Assembly (NCBI GenBank): GCA_034440575.1
Contig: JAOTOL010001565.1
Location: 372,001-436,000 of the forward strand
Source of the DNA: Imbricaverruca yamaguchii
Lineage: Eukaryota; Arthropoda; Thecostraca; Neoverrucidae
Length of the DNA stretch: 64,000 nt
Direction of reading: 5' to 3'
Shown here: one piece after another, positions 24,601-34,787 of the stretch
Layout: every line of letters starts with the position of its first letter
Numbering within the stretch: position 1 is the first letter of the stretch
Translations under genes and position numbers: made by a program
The notes under the pieces: generated by a model
Seen by the model: the letters and a program-made list of their open reading frames with translations, nothing else
Told to the model about the DNA's origin: nothing
Database searches by the model: none

Positions 24601-27600
24601 CCCTTCCCCTGACGAAATTCTGGTATCAACGCCAGATTAGAATAGCTATAATTTTACCGTGCTCAAAACTGAATGAAGTTCTGCCACCTATTGAGTGTTC
24701 TATTAAGTTAAGCTTGTATTCACCTGTTAAAATAGCTGATGCTAAAATCCATCAGCCAACTGCTTGTTGGTAAAGGTGAAGATTATTTGCTAGCTTGGCT
24801 GGGGTAGCGAACAAAATCCTGACTTTGTGTCCGCAGGGCCTTCCTGTATTCGAACGGTCTGTCACCTCATACTATTTTACTGTAATATCCCACAGCAAAA
24901 CTAATGAAAGGCAACAGAATGCCCACTGTCCAAACATCAACAACTCTGGAATATAGTTTGGGTCTCCATGAATATTGTGGATTTTTTCAGCTCTCGTCGT
25001 TTGGAAGCTCTTGAAACTGCGTCGCTTTCCATCGTTTTTATTTTGGTGTTGTTTGTTTTGTTTTGTTTTTGATATTTTGCTTCAATTTCTGAACATTCTG
25101 ATCTGATGCATGTGTGGTTGCATGCAGCTTATGTCTTGGGGCCTGTAATTTAGACAAACTGAGTTCATCTCACTGGCAAAATGCCTTGTTGTCAGGCTTA
25201 CTGTTATGTGCATGCCTACCGACGCACGAGTGACTTATCGACGAGTAGCCGATCTGGTGGACCAGGGGCGCATGCCTTACTCAGTCTCTCCGCCGCTGAC
25301 AAGCCGCCGTTGTGTGTCGGAGGTGCACAGGTAGTCCAGGGCCCGCCGTGGTGACGCCTGGCACGTTTGAGTGGTTAGCATGGTGTTGTATGGCGACGGC
25401 ACGGTGAAGCAGGTGTGTGGTACGAGACACGTTGGAGCGGTGTGTATCTGTCAGCTACTACTTTGACGGTACTTGTCTTGTCATGCGGTGTTTTGAGCTG
25501 ATGTCTCGCATCAGTGCCTGCTGAGGTGTTATATCTTTGGAGGTTTGGTGGTCACTAGGTGTCCTGGCTCCACCATGGAAGATGTGCGTTTAGCACATCT
25601 TCCATGGTGGGCTTTCTCTCGCCCAAGGTTAAGTTGCTCTGACCCCCACCATCTTGTCCAGTTGACCATTTATTCTGTTTCAATATTCCCTTACCACCAT
25701 CATTTTCACTGTATCCATCCCACTTGAAAGAACACTTCAAGGTAGTCCACGTATCACCAATCCCACCTCCACGAGACGTTCATCATCGCTGTCTCGGCTC
25801 CTCGACCTATCTTTGCTGTTTTGTTTATGATGTGTGAGCTCATGACCAAGTACAGTCGACGCTCCCGCAAGTCCCAATAACCAATCAATCGATCCCAATC
25901 ACCTCGCTGCCCGGTCGTTGCAGAAGCGGATGCGCGTCAAAAAGTCGCCGACAATCTTGGCGCTGCACTTGAAGCGGTTCAAGTACATGGAGCAGTACAA
26001 CCGGCACATCAAGGTGTCGCACCGGGTGGTGTTCCCCCTGGAGCTGCGGCTGTTCAATGTGGTACGTGCCGGCTGGGCTGCGGCGGCCCGATGAGGGGTG
26101 AGGGCTGAGCTGTGGCGGCCCGATGAGGGGTGAGGGCTGGGCTGCGGCGGCCCGATGAGGGGTGAGGGCTGAGCTGCGGCGGCACGATGAGGGGTGAGGG
26201 CTGAGCTGTGGCGGCCCGATGAGGGGTGAGGGCTGGGCTGTGGCGGCCCGATGAGGGGTGAGGGCTGGGCTGCGGCGGCACGATGAGGGGTGAGGGCTGA
26301 GCTGTGGCGGCCCGATGAGGGGTGAGGGCTGGGCTGCGGCGGCCCGATGAGGGGTGAGGGCTGGGCTGCGGCGGCCCGATGAGGGGTGAGGGCTGAGCTG
26401 TGGCGGCCCGATGAGGGGTGAGGGCTGAGCTGTGGCGGCCCGATGAGGGGTGAGGGCTGGGCTGCGGCGGCACGATGAGGGGTGAGGTCTGCGCTGCGGC
26501 GGCCCTATGAGGTGTGAGGGCTGGACTGCGGTGGCCTGATGAGGGGTGGGGCTGGGCTGTGGTGGCCCGTATCCGCTCGCCCTGGCTCCGGTGTGCGTGC
26601 TACTATCCACTGGTAGACTGCGGGTGTGGCTTCTGCTCGTCTTTGCTGTCACACGCGAGCAGTATGAGGTCTCATTCAGGCAGGGGTGCTGTTTTGTGTA
26701 CTTTTGGTAAGGTCCAAGCCCCACCAATATGATGTTGGGAACTACCAAACGTTCTTGAGCCCTACCAATGTTTATAAAGTTATTACGTAATTCATCTTCT
26801 TATCTAACTAGCTCGTCACTTCACATGTCACAATTTCAGAATCGTGGACATAATTTGGCTGGGACATACAGCAGTTTAGTCGTTACTTTATTTGTATGTG
26901 TACGTGGTGTCGTAATGGGCCATACTTAAGCGGTCGTAATATGTTACCGAAGCAAAAAAACAGGAATTTTGAATATTTGAGGAAACAAAATATCGAGAAG
27001 ACAATATATATGTTTCGAATTATGAAAAAGTAGCTGGAATACGTGAAGATGTTAGCTTTTACGCGCCTCTCCCCTTATGAAGTCCTAGCTACGCTCACTA
27101 GTCAAAACCTGGGCCCCATGCATTGGTTTCGTGAAGTACCACACCCATTCATTCAAGAGTTGTGTGAAAGCACGCGTCACTTGTGTTTGCTTTGCTTTCC
27201 GGTGGTATTTTCTGTATACGCCACTCTCGGGAGCCCACTAATCGCCTACCGGAAATATTACCTCTAGGATGTACGCTCCATCTGGTCACTCGGCGTGGCG
27301 TATCGCCCGGATTGATCGCGTGATGCACCTATGCCATCCTTGTGATGTGACCTGAGCTAACCTCTGGTCTAACTTCGAGGTGTTATTGGACCTTGTGCGG
27401 GGCATAATCCACACGATGTCTCTGAACCATCTGTACAACCAGATCGTGCCGGACATTCCTCCCCCTTCATCTGATTGCTTGAGTCTGGACCGTCGGTATG
27501 ACATGTCCTGTCCCGACCTGCCCCCAGTCGGATGACGTCGTGACCCCGGACCGTCTGTATGACCTGGTGGCGGTCGTCGTCCACTGCGGGTCCGGACCAA

Positions 27601-29815
27601 ACCGCGGTCACTACATCTCCATTGTGAAATCGCACGGCTTCTGGCTCCTCTTCGATGATGATGTGGTGGACGTGAGTATTCCCCCAATGACTGTCGTGGG
27701 AAGCAAGGTACATCAACCAGTCGCATCGAAGGCGGCATTAATCGCAGGCTGAGTTACGACACGGTCTGTGTAGTACTTCGAAAGTGAAGTTGGGTGCTGA
27801 AGCCCTAGCATTCCGTTGCTGGTTTCCGCCAATTTTCTTCGTTCCGTGACTCGTCATAGTGGACCATACGTCAGTATGGTATTGAATTGATTTTGCATCG
27901 CTGTGGCAGTTCGACATGTGGCTACTGGGCGGCTGCTTGGTGACATCGCTGGAAGCCGTTCAGCTGTTAATGTGCCTGAACCAGTTCTTGTCGTCTGGGC
28001 CACGTTACATAGAATGCGGTTTGTAAAGAAGCTTGTTGTGAAACCCGTTTAGCTGCCTGGCAGTGAGTGCAGGTTCGGCCTCTGTTTATTCGAAGCTTTG
28101 CCTCTGCCTTTGTCTTTTACGCAGTGATCTAAGACTGATGGAATCGGCTGGCTTTTTGGCATGCTACAAAAAGTTTATCTGACGTTCGTGGCATATTCTA
28201 CTTGTTTATTCTTGCATCGTGCAAGGCGCGCTTATTGAACGTTGCGGTATTTTGAAAGGTTTGGAGCAATTTAACTGCGCATTCGCCACAGATGCTCACA
28301 TATTATGATGACTGTATGTAGTATAGCGTATAATGGCTGTCCTTCGTGTACTGACTGTCGTGGAAATCAGCAATTCGTTCATTACATCATCTTGACCATA
28401 AGCATGTGGCCATGGGCAGGGCATAGCATATGGCCATGACCTTAGCACTTAGCACCTAAACATTTTGCGATCTTGAGAAATAGCGATCTTATATGAATCC
28501 TGCAAACAGTTTGGTATCCCCCTTTACCAGTGGAATGACCAAGCAACCAATTAATTCAACCATGATTGAGTTGTACAGGTAACGGTCGTTACAAATTGTG
28601 CATCCTTTGGCGGCATTGTCGTTTTCTTGAGACAAAATTGAACGGGTACACTAAATTCATGTAACCCGAATACGGTTGGACTCTTTTCAACCTGAATCTG
28701 GAGGCAGGTTCCGACCCCGCCCCCTAAGATCTCGGCATATATTTGGCCGATTTCAAAACGGAATAACTCAACCGAGTTCTACTGTTCTAGTCGAAAGTTT
28801 TAGAAGGCCAAACTCGTTTAATTTTGTGAATAGCGAAGTCAGAAAGAAATAATTGAGGACATTTAACGGAACCATTCAGGGCTCTATTTAGCTGTATAAT
28901 TTAAGAGTGCAATTTATATCCACTGGCTCTGGATATATGCTCGAAATTGATATGTATTTGTGGCAATACAGTTCTTATGCTCAAACCCGTGCAGATTTAT
29001 TAACATGCTGCCCAATTATGGCCCCTGGATACGCCCATGGTGTCGTATACAACTTGTGCTATCATCTCTGAAGCATAATTTGAGCAAGGATATGCCAGGT
29101 GAATCATATTCGAATGGCAACGTATGATTCCGCTTTGGTAAAACCTTCCACTTGGCCATTTTCTTGCTTCCCGATGGATCCGCCTCTGATAAGATTAGGT
29201 TCCAAATAAGCATTTCCGTAGATTAGTAAGGTTTTTAGCAAGTAGCAAACCATTAGTTATGGGCGCTAAATGACCACACCTGGTCGATGCGCCATAAAAC
29301 TCAAATAACCAACCAACCAAGATTAGCAAGGTAGTAACACATGTGCACCTACAAAGTTGTACAAAACAATATTTGAGCTGTTTGGTTATTTTGGCCAATG
29401 GGCGCGAATGACCGGTTCTGGTCGAGGCGCCCTAAAGCCCACATAACTAACTTATGTTTGCTAAAATTGTTAACTCTGAACACCATGGGTCGCGTCTCAA
29501 AATCCGACCCAGACTACTGTCATCTGCTCAGCATGACATGGTCTCATATTATTACATTGTATGTCATTGACTATGCTGGTGCATTATATGCCTTAGTTTG
29601 AGTAGTGATTTCGTTCGCTATCTACCGAGGCATGCAATTTCTGACATTGCTGTTGAATTTTCAAACGGATCTTTTTACCTGATGCCATCCCTGCTATATT
29701 CTGGCAGAAAATCGACCCATCCACGATAGAAGACTTTTTCGGCCTGACCTCAGACATCCAGAAGTCGTCAGAGACGGGCTACATCCTCTTCTACCAGTCG
29801 AGAGACGCCGCCTGA
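14095..29815 (+). CDS. USP46: USP12/USP46-type ubiquitin carboxyl-terminal hydrolase (whole gene)
   Basis: Joined exons 14144-14146, 15332-15412, 16582-16746, 20865-20997, 22587-22732, 23692-23847, 25924-26061, 27528-27671 and 29708-29815 give an open frame of 357 codons plus TGA, close to the family's 360-370. All junctions are GT-AG and the reading phases agree. This is a cysteine protease that removes ubiquitin; known relatives are activated by the WD-repeat partners WDR48/UAF1 and WDR20. Catalytic Cys33 lies in GNTCYSNS, His302 in NRGHYISIV, and the acidic partner is in the Asp cluster 317-319. Zinc ligands are Cys171/174 and Cys218/221. Invertebrates usually have one gene for vertebrate USP12 and USP46, so the symbol stands for the pair. 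Introns are minisatellite-rich. No canonical polyadenylation signal was found in the first kilobase downstream. Confidence 0.95.
15332..15412 (+). CDS. USP46: USP12/46 exon, residues 2-28
   Basis: 81 nt, phase 0 at both ends, acceptor TCTACAG and donor GTGAGT. Encodes the segment containing [10 protein letters not shown] and NEHYFGLVN, which precedes the catalytic Cys box. Confidence 0.93.
16582..16746 (+). CDS. USP46: USP12/46 exon with catalytic cysteine, residues 29-83
   Basis: 165 nt, acceptor CTTCCAG and donor GTAGGC, both junctions in phase 0. Begins F-G-N-T-C-Y-S-N, with the nucleophilic cysteine at codon 16594-16596, and ends IATQKKK. Confidence 0.95.
16747..18535. other. USP intron, first part, no gene seen
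   Basis: Intronic sequence between catalytic-Cys exon and the (TA)n tract. Some short frames are open but none is splice-flanked with family similarity. Confidence 0.5.
18536..18610. repeat. (TA)n microsatellite
   Basis: About 75 bp of TA with one TG interruption, inside the USP intron. Confidence 0.95.
18691..18846 (-). mobile_element. tRNA-derived SINE, family A, copy 1
   Basis: On the minus strand it starts GGTCGGGGATGGCCGAGTGG, a clear tRNA Ser/Leu-like A box, then continues through a decayed B-box region to GCGCCATTAGCCGTG and a tail containing CCAATAAACAACAAA. It matches 39799-39983 along its length. The tail contains the AACC/AATAAAC motif common to SINE families here. Confidence 0.85.
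19002..19050 (+). mobile_element. ultrashort hairpin-tail retroposon with imperfect TSD
   Basis: The 49-nt body starts GCGCAATATGACC and ends CTCAAATAACTAAC. It is flanked by GAGTTAGAGCGAG (18989-19001) and GAGGAAGAGCGAG (19051-19063), 11 of 13 bases alike. The left duplication may overlap the expected GGG of the element. Confidence 0.7.
19160..20600. repeat. 43-bp minisatellite with higher-order repeat
   Basis: The unit contains TCATGTCCTGCTGACACGTC followed by CTACTGTTACGTTCTGCACA; spacing between identical units at 19861 and 19904 is 43 bp. A block beginning near 19243, with the variant GTTTTGCACGCTG, recurs near 19674, about 430 bp or ten units later. Another variant, GCCTACACGTC, recurs at about 19621, 20047, 20171 and 20270. 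Units decay towards both ends, the right one near 20400-20600. The Cys/His/Leu frames across it are artefacts. It ends about 260 bp before the next USP exon. Confidence 0.95.
20865..20997 (+). CDS. USP46: USP12/46 exon, residues 84-127 and first base of 128
   Basis: 133 nt, acceptor GTTTCCAG and donor GTAGGT, leaves in phase 1. Contains the family signature [13 protein letters not shown] and ends at the helix EIIL. Confidence 0.95.
20998..22229. other. USP intron, no gene seen
   Basis: Moderately AT-rich intron sequence without recognised repeats or exons until the array at 22230. Confidence 0.5.
22230..22520. repeat. 24-bp minisatellite just upstream of a USP exon
   Basis: Four consecutive units of GTGTGACGGTGCAGTATTTG plus GGCG-type ends begin at 22356, 22380, 22404 and 22428. 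They are flanked by longer diverged copies containing CTGTGGTGTGTATG. The array ends about 65-130 bp before the acceptor at 22586. Confidence 0.9.
22587..22732 (+). CDS. USP46: USP12/46 exon with first zinc-ligand pair, residues 128-176
   Basis: 146 nt, acceptor ATCCACAG, donor GTACGG. It completes the split Ala128 codon and leaves in phase 0. The first 25 residues are a Ser/Gly/Thr-rich variable linker, as in relatives. Then come TWVHEIFQG and the CxxC of RCLNCET (Cys171, Cys174). Confidence 0.95.
22908..23170 (+). mobile_element. tRNA-derived SINE, family C
   Basis: Contains a good B box GGTTCGATTCCCA near 22951 preceded by an A-box-like GTGGCAAAGCGGGGCG at the expected distance. A 3' tail ATTAACTAACCAAACAC follows about 200 bp later. 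The tail motif is the one carried by families A and B. Only one copy is visible in the window and I see no clear target duplication. Confidence 0.6.
23171..23691. other. USP intron, no gene seen
   Basis: Sequence between the SINE and the next exon; no supported features. Confidence 0.45.
23692..23847 (+). CDS. USP46: USP12/46 exon with second zinc-ligand pair, residues 177-228
   Basis: 156 nt, acceptor CGCCAG and donor GTAGGG, phase 0 at both ends. Encodes [20 protein letters not shown] and the second CxxC in FKCDVCC (Cys218, Cys221), ending YQEAQ. Confidence 0.95.
23848..25569. other. USP intron, no gene seen
   Basis: Mostly AT-rich intron. No splice-flanked coding similarity on either strand. 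Confidence 0.45.
25570..25610. repeat. perfect hairpin, 18-bp arms, 5-nt loop
   Basis: Arm 25570-25587 (CCACCATGGAAGATGTGC) is exactly complementary to 25593-25610, with loop GTTTA. The absence of any mismatch suggests a recent origin. It lies in the USP intron 300 bp before an exon. Confidence 0.9.
25924..26061 (+). CDS. USP46: USP12/46 exon, residues 229-274
   Basis: 138 nt, acceptor GTTGCAG, donor GTACGT, phase 0 at both ends. Encodes [20 protein letters not shown], the hydrophobic LALHLKRF core of the palm, and [11 protein letters not shown]. The downstream intron begins directly with minisatellite sequence. Confidence 0.95.
26062..26560. repeat. 32-bp minisatellite beginning at the splice donor
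   Basis: About 15 units of CGGCCCGATGAGGGGTGAGG plus GCTGGGCTG or GCTGAGCTG, period 32 bp (identical positions at 26091 and 26123). The first units start within about 15 bp of the GTACGT donor. Three unit variants (GCTGCGG, GCTGTGG, GGCACG) alternate. Pro/His/Ser-rich frames on the minus strand are artefacts. Confidence 0.95.
26561..27527. other. USP intron, no gene seen
   Basis: Single-copy looking intron between the 32-bp array and the His-box exon. Confidence 0.45.
27528..27671 (+). CDS. USP46: USP12/46 exon with catalytic histidine and aspartate, residues 275-322
   Basis: 144 nt, acceptor GCCCCCAG, donor GTGAGT, phase 0. Contains [20 protein letters not shown], the His box with His302, and FWLLFDDD with the catalytic acid at 317-319. 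Confidence 0.96.
27672..29259. other. last USP intron, no gene seen
   Basis: No supported features until the two hairpin-tail elements at 29260 and 29399. Confidence 0.45.
29260..29320 (+). mobile_element. ultrashort hairpin-tail retroposon
   Basis: Starts TGGGCGCTAAATGACC, then TGGTCGATGCGCC and the tail CAAATAACCAACCAACCAA. GGGCGC pairs with GCGCC(A), and GACC pairs with GGTC. Flanks ATTAGTTA and ATTAGCAA are a weak possible target duplication. Confidence 0.7.
29399..29451 (+). mobile_element. ultrashort hairpin-tail retroposon
   Basis: Starts TGGGCGCGAATGACC, then TGGTCGAGGCGCCC and the tail CACATAACTAAC, 53 nt in all. Both stems, GGGCGC/GCGCCC and GACC/GGTC, are intact. Flanks TTATTTTGGCCAA and TTATGTTTGCTAA agree at 10 of 13 positions, consistent with an old target duplication. 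Confidence 0.7.
29708..29815 (+). CDS. USP46: USP12/46 terminal exon, residues 323-357 and stop
   Basis: 108 nt including TGA at 29813-29815, acceptor CTGGCAG. Encodes [18 protein letters not shown] and the family's carboxyl end [10 protein letters not shown] plus two alanines. Confidence 0.95.
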   Translation, partial: KIDPSTIEDFFGLTSDIQKSSETGYILFYQSRDAA

Positions 29816-29949
29816 GAGTCGGGATCGGCGCCCGCCAGCCTGGCCCTGCTCATGTGTTCTGTACGGCCCGCCGAGCGCGATGCCGACACTCGTATTATTT
29901 TCAGATGTTGATGATCATGCCATATGTTTTTCTCAAATTTAGCTCGTTC

Positions 29950-31200
29950 AGTGATGTGGGTTGGGTGCGAACGCGGGTGCTGGCGGGCGGCGATATGGGG
30001 GCACCGTCGCCGGCGGCAGCGACGACGACGACGACGACGAAGTCTCAGGAATCGAGTTTGGCCAGGCCCTGCTCCGGTTCGGCCACGCTCTGAGCGGCCG
30101 TCGTGCCGGCACGGCGGCGCCGCTCGGCGTCGGCTCGGGTCACCCCAGTGCGCGGAAAATGTTTATGTGCGTGTGTGTGTGTGTGTGCGTGTGTGTCACG
30201 CAGTGGGAGTGTTCGGCGGTGGGGAGTGTCGCGGCGCGCCATCACCCGGTCGTGGCGGGTGACGACGCGCATCGCGCTCGGTTCGGTTGTGTGATGTGAA
30301 GGGGCAGAGGTTGGAATGGACTCTGTGATAGACTGCTCGTGGACGTTTTGGTTTTGTATAAACACGGTGATAGGCGCCCTACGAACCAGTGGAACTAACT
30401 CCCGTCAGCTGTTGGGTGCTCAGCCGCTGCCGCAAAACGTGCCCCGGCGATTGTGTAAATACGTGGGCGTAACGGCCAGCTATACGGCTGGGCTGCCACC
30501 TGATGCGTTGCGCACATCGATACAGCGTGCCCATATTGTGCCCCTTGTTCTTATCGTGGACGTTATCCATTCGCCAGTCGCGGCGCGTCTCGCGCTGCGG
30601 GCTGCGTCGATTGGCCGTACTTTTACCACGTCGCGCCGGTTGTTGGTCGCCAGTACGGTGGGTTTGTGGCCGCGCTCCCCGGAGCAGGGCTGCGTGCGTT
30701 CCGAGGTGTGTCGTTTCCACGGACGCCGTCCACTGGCTGGCCGCGTGTGTTGGCGCCGGACGTGCTCTCCGGCGAGCGGTGGACGCGGCGGCGGCGGCGA
30801 GGCGAGGCGTGTCGAGACGAGGACGCAGGCGTGTCGAGACGCAGCGGGCGGCGGCGTCCGCTGCGCGGTTCCCCGCACGTCCGCGCCACGACGGCGTCCC
30901 GGCCGGCGCGGACACTGTTATTGTTGATGTGTCGTGCGGCGGCGGTGGCCGGCCGGCGAGCGCCCCTCCCGTCAGCCGACGTAGACGTCTAGTCTTTCCC
31001 GCTCTCGAACCCGCCCCTGTCGAAATCGGGTGCAAAGCGACTGTGCCGGCGGCGGTCGGGCGCGATGTCTATTTATTGCGCCGTCCGTGCACACCGCCGC
31101 CACCGGGTGCCACGTTGGCCGCCACGTTGGCCGCGTGCTTATCCGGCCCGTGCGGCCCCGCCGGCGGCCCAGTTCAGATTTGCGCTGTTTATGCCAAGCA
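29950..31200. other. CpG-rich block downstream of the USP gene
   Basis: Very rich in CpG with long overlapping open frames on both strands (for example 30316-30927 plus, 30503-31216 plus, 30379-31035 minus), rich in Arg, Ala and Pro. Such frames are expected from stop-poor CpG-rich DNA, and none shows a recognisable domain. It contains a GAC triplet run near 30020-30042. It may be the USP 3' untranslated region, a CpG island of an unseen gene, or both. Confidence 0.5.
30167..30196. repeat. (GT)n microsatellite
   Basis: Short GT tract with two GC interruptions inside the CpG-rich block. Confidence 0.85.
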
Positions 31201-31238
31201 GCTGCTAGCAATATAGATATGGCAAAGATTGTGTCTGT

Positions 31239-31413
31239 TGGCTGAGGCAGTTGGGGACGAGTAGTCTAGGGGTAAGTTGCTCGTCTCACCCGTCGCTACT
31301 CTTCGCCCGCGACCAATCGGCGTGAGAGATTGGCGACGCTACATGACCCGACGGTCGAACCCAACGGTCAATGTGTCGCAAAACCAATAACCAACCTGGC
31401 TGAGGCAGTTGGG
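31239..31413 (+). mobile_element. tRNA-derived SINE, family B, copy 2, with perfect 17-bp TSD
   Basis: Body about 31256-31396 is bracketed by TGGCTGAGGCAGTTGGG (31239-31255 and 31397-31413). It matches copy 1 (minus strand) from GACGAGTAGTCTAGGGGTAAG to the AATAACCAACC tail. It lacks the roughly 29-nt segment holding the B box, removed exactly between two CTCAC repeats. That deletion may have come after insertion, since loss of the B box should silence polymerase III transcription. Confidence 0.9.
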
Positions 31414-34400
31414 CGTGGTTGAGTTCTTTGGAGCGTGCCCCTAGCCGTTAGGTTCTAACCAGCTTGTACGAACTGGAACTTGTATGGCGGCCTTCTGGTC
31501 TCGGGAGTCACAGCAATCTACCATTATGCGATACTATTCCGATTAATTATCGAAATTACTATTCAGTGTGGTACAATTAGTTTTACGTCATCCAAAAGCT
31601 GCTCTTGATTGAGCCTTACGTTGACTTCGGTCTAAGCAGATGATTCGTGCATGGGTAGTACATTGTGTCCGGATGTCTTCGGCACTCCATTGCTGCCTGG
31701 CGCCTGCCTCCAGTTCAGCAAGTTTTCGTTGACTGTGAGCCAGCTACAACGGTAAGCTGATGTTAAAACAAGACCAATGGTAAATCCCGTCCTCACTTGA
31801 CACTAATAATCATGAGCTTCTTCTTGCCCCCAGTAGCAATTTCGTACGTTGTCTCCATAACCTTAAATTTATTGTAACAGGTGGCCAGGACCGTGCTAAT
31901 TGGACATTTCATTTCGAAGCTCCGCCTTTTCCCGTGTTTTTGCAGATAATACCTGTGTCTGGCAATTGGCACGCATTTGGATGAGTTCTCGTCCGCGAAC
32001 GGTGCTCGTAGAGCGCCAGTGTTTTTCAGAGTGATACTTTCTGAGCATTGTTCTACTGTCAGGGATTTGTTGAGGAGCTTCGGATAAATTTGCTTGCATT
32101 CAGGTAAGGCATCGGAAGAGCGGGTTGTGGGGAAACGGGCTATCCCGAAAGTAGGCGAATGAGAAATCTAGTGTACCATATTCGGCCTTTTTCACTCAAC
32201 ATTAGCAAACATTAACATCATCAAACATTATCAACATCAACAAACAAACATTATCAACATCATCACAAACATCACAAACATTAGCCATCACCCCCCCCCC
32301 CCTGACGTTTCTCACCGTTTTTTTTAATCGGAGGCGGAGACATCATCCCTCGCCATTTCGTCCACAAGGTCCATACAAATGCGGAACCAGCGCGTGATGT
32401 GCCGAACAAAATACGATGTTTGTCTAAATTTGTGTTTCGTGTTCGATTTTTATCAAAATGTCTACACTTTCGAGCAGCCAGTGGCCCTTCAGGGATGGTC
32501 GAAGGTCAAAGTTGTCGAGAGCTGGCATCGGCCAGTTCGGCCTACTACAGCGGCAGCTGAGTGTGCCCTGGGTGTACTATGGGTTCGTGAAAATATTGGT
32601 GGCATCTCGCTTAATCGCATAATACGCGTGGTTGGTATGCCAGGTCAAGTCAAACCGCCGGCGGATCTACATACCAAAGCTGGTCCAACAAGAATTTCAC
32701 GACATTTGCACACAAAAGCTGATTTGCTCGCCGTCCGGTAATATCCTATGTCGCAAATGTTGCCTCGGGACATTCAACTCGACGTAATCTATTCAAATCA
32801 AAGGGCTTCTCAGAACGTAAGTGAACTTAACTCGATTTTCCTCCCAATCAGAATTTCTGAATCTCCCTGTGCGTTAAATGCTCGCAGTTAGCGTCAAGCG
32901 TGATATGCAATGATGTATGAACTAAAATACTTTTATTTGGGGTATGGGGTCTCTGCCGTAGGTGGGATGTCTGTGAGGGGAGCTGTAGCTACGGTTCCAC
33001 TTGGGTTCCGTAATAGAAAACAAAAAACTCTCCCTTGCTTTTAGCGCCAGAGTGTTATTGTTGTATTTGATCTCCCACTACCTCCACTGCCCATTCCCGC
33101 AACTCCAGCCGGTTTGGTGGCGTGAGAACTAACCTAACACGTATTTATATAGAGCGAGGTCAAAGTTTTGGAAACACCATGTAGGCAAGTGAGTGTCACC
33201 AGATTCGAAGGGATAAAGTCCGTAAGAAAGTTCATTAGTATTTATTATTCAGTAGTATTAGTAGTATTTTTATTCAGTAGTATTATTTATTATTCAGTAG
33301 TATTTGATCATTCCGTGTTTTAAATTGCTTCCCCCCAGTTGGAGCTTTTTGGTGCAAATAGTGGCAACCATAATTTTCTGTCGTACGGTACGAACTATGC
33401 GCATGTGATGAGCCCCAGGTAGCTTCTGATGGTCCTTACAAATTCCTGACTCATCCATTCTGGTCATTCGCTCACGTTCGTTCGTCCCAATAACTCCTCT
33501 GATTAATTCACAAAATGATGTGTCCCCAATTTGATTCCCCCTCCCCCAGTGGTGCGCAAGCACACATGTCGGCTGACCATTGCTCTATTTTGGAAATTAT
33601 GTGGGCCGAATCTGTAAACCATTCACTGTCAATCATAGCTGACCTCGCCATTATTGGTAGACGTTCATCAACTGTATAAGACCTGAATGTTACTATGGGG
33701 CTAATTTACTACCTCTGAGGGCTTATATTAGTGTTCTGGTGTCCATGACCGACCTGCCTAATTATGTAACAGTATATGCCCCACCGGGCCTTATTCGATG
33801 GAAACGTGCGGCCAGCCCTAGGGATCCCTACCACGTTGGGTACGTCCACTGGTTTAAATACTCCAGCCCACTCTACCATATCAGTATCGTACTTGCGGCA
33901 TGCCAAACCCGTCCTTGCATTCCCCAAACTACTGCACAATGCTTTCCCCACGTACAGAGAACAGAGGTGAACTAATTACCTGACAGTGTTTTTCCTCCAT
34001 CCTACTGTCCGGGGCAGACTGAACGATGAATGGCAATGCCTGCCGTTGTGACTCTACATAACTACTGTGCTAGAAGGCCGTCTGCGTCCCTGCATCACAA
34101 GTGCCAACCGGTTTTTTTGCGGTCAAAGAACCGTTTCGTTCGAGCTAATTCTTCAGAATTGTTCATTTCATCGCTCCCTTTCTCAGGTCAAAAGTTGACC
34201 AACGCAGACTATATACAGCAATATTAACATTCTGCACAATTTGCACTGTTTTGGACCCTCACTACCATCACTCGGAAACGCTTGGTCCCTAAGAGGCCGG
34301 CTCGCGGGTCGGCTGTCTCGCTTATCAATTTACTTGTCTACTTTATATAGCAAATACATTACAAGATAACATTCAATCATAATAGGTGAATTACCACTTG

Positions 34401-34787
34401 CCAAGCTGGGACTGACTCAATTACACCGTGTGTACTCTTGCACACACGGTACTATATCCACGTCTAACTGTCGGTTTCTGGTGACACTATCCGAGCGAAA
34501 GGCGCGACGCGTGCCCCCTCGGTCCCCGAGGCACGGCCCGTCATTCATCGCAGACGTGAATAGCTCTCCCCTGACCACCAGGTCGCCTGGGAATGTCCTA
34601 TTCTATCGTCACCTGTCTTGGAAGGTCGTTTTTCTGCCGTCATCCTCGGTTTGCGCTGATCTCCACAGAGGGTCACCTGGCTTGGCGGGGACCAAAGGGC
34701 GAAAGCTCGGTTCACGGGTGCAACGAATCCGGGCATTTTTTCCAGTAAGGAGGGACACCTTGCCGGTGGGACGGGCCCGATCCTGAG
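31414..34787. other. intergenic, low-complexity tracts only
   Basis: Contains a CATCAACA-type low-complexity tract ending in a C run (about 32215-32302) and a short tandem of TATTCAGTAGTATTA units (about 33240-33305). I see no exon with family similarity; the frame at 32379-32741 is unrecognised. Confidence 0.4.

Noticed and set aside
25885..26748. 287-codon minus-strand frame
   Set aside because: Most of it is the 32-bp minisatellite, and one end overlaps a genuine plus-strand USP exon in antisense.
30316..31216. Long Arg/Ala/Pro-rich frames on both strands
   Set aside because: Overlapping long frames in several phases are expected in CpG-rich, stop-poor DNA. None shows a domain or splice-supported structure.
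32379..32741. 120-codon frame as a small gene
   Set aside because: No similarity or splice support that I can recognise, and composition like the flanking intergenic DNA.
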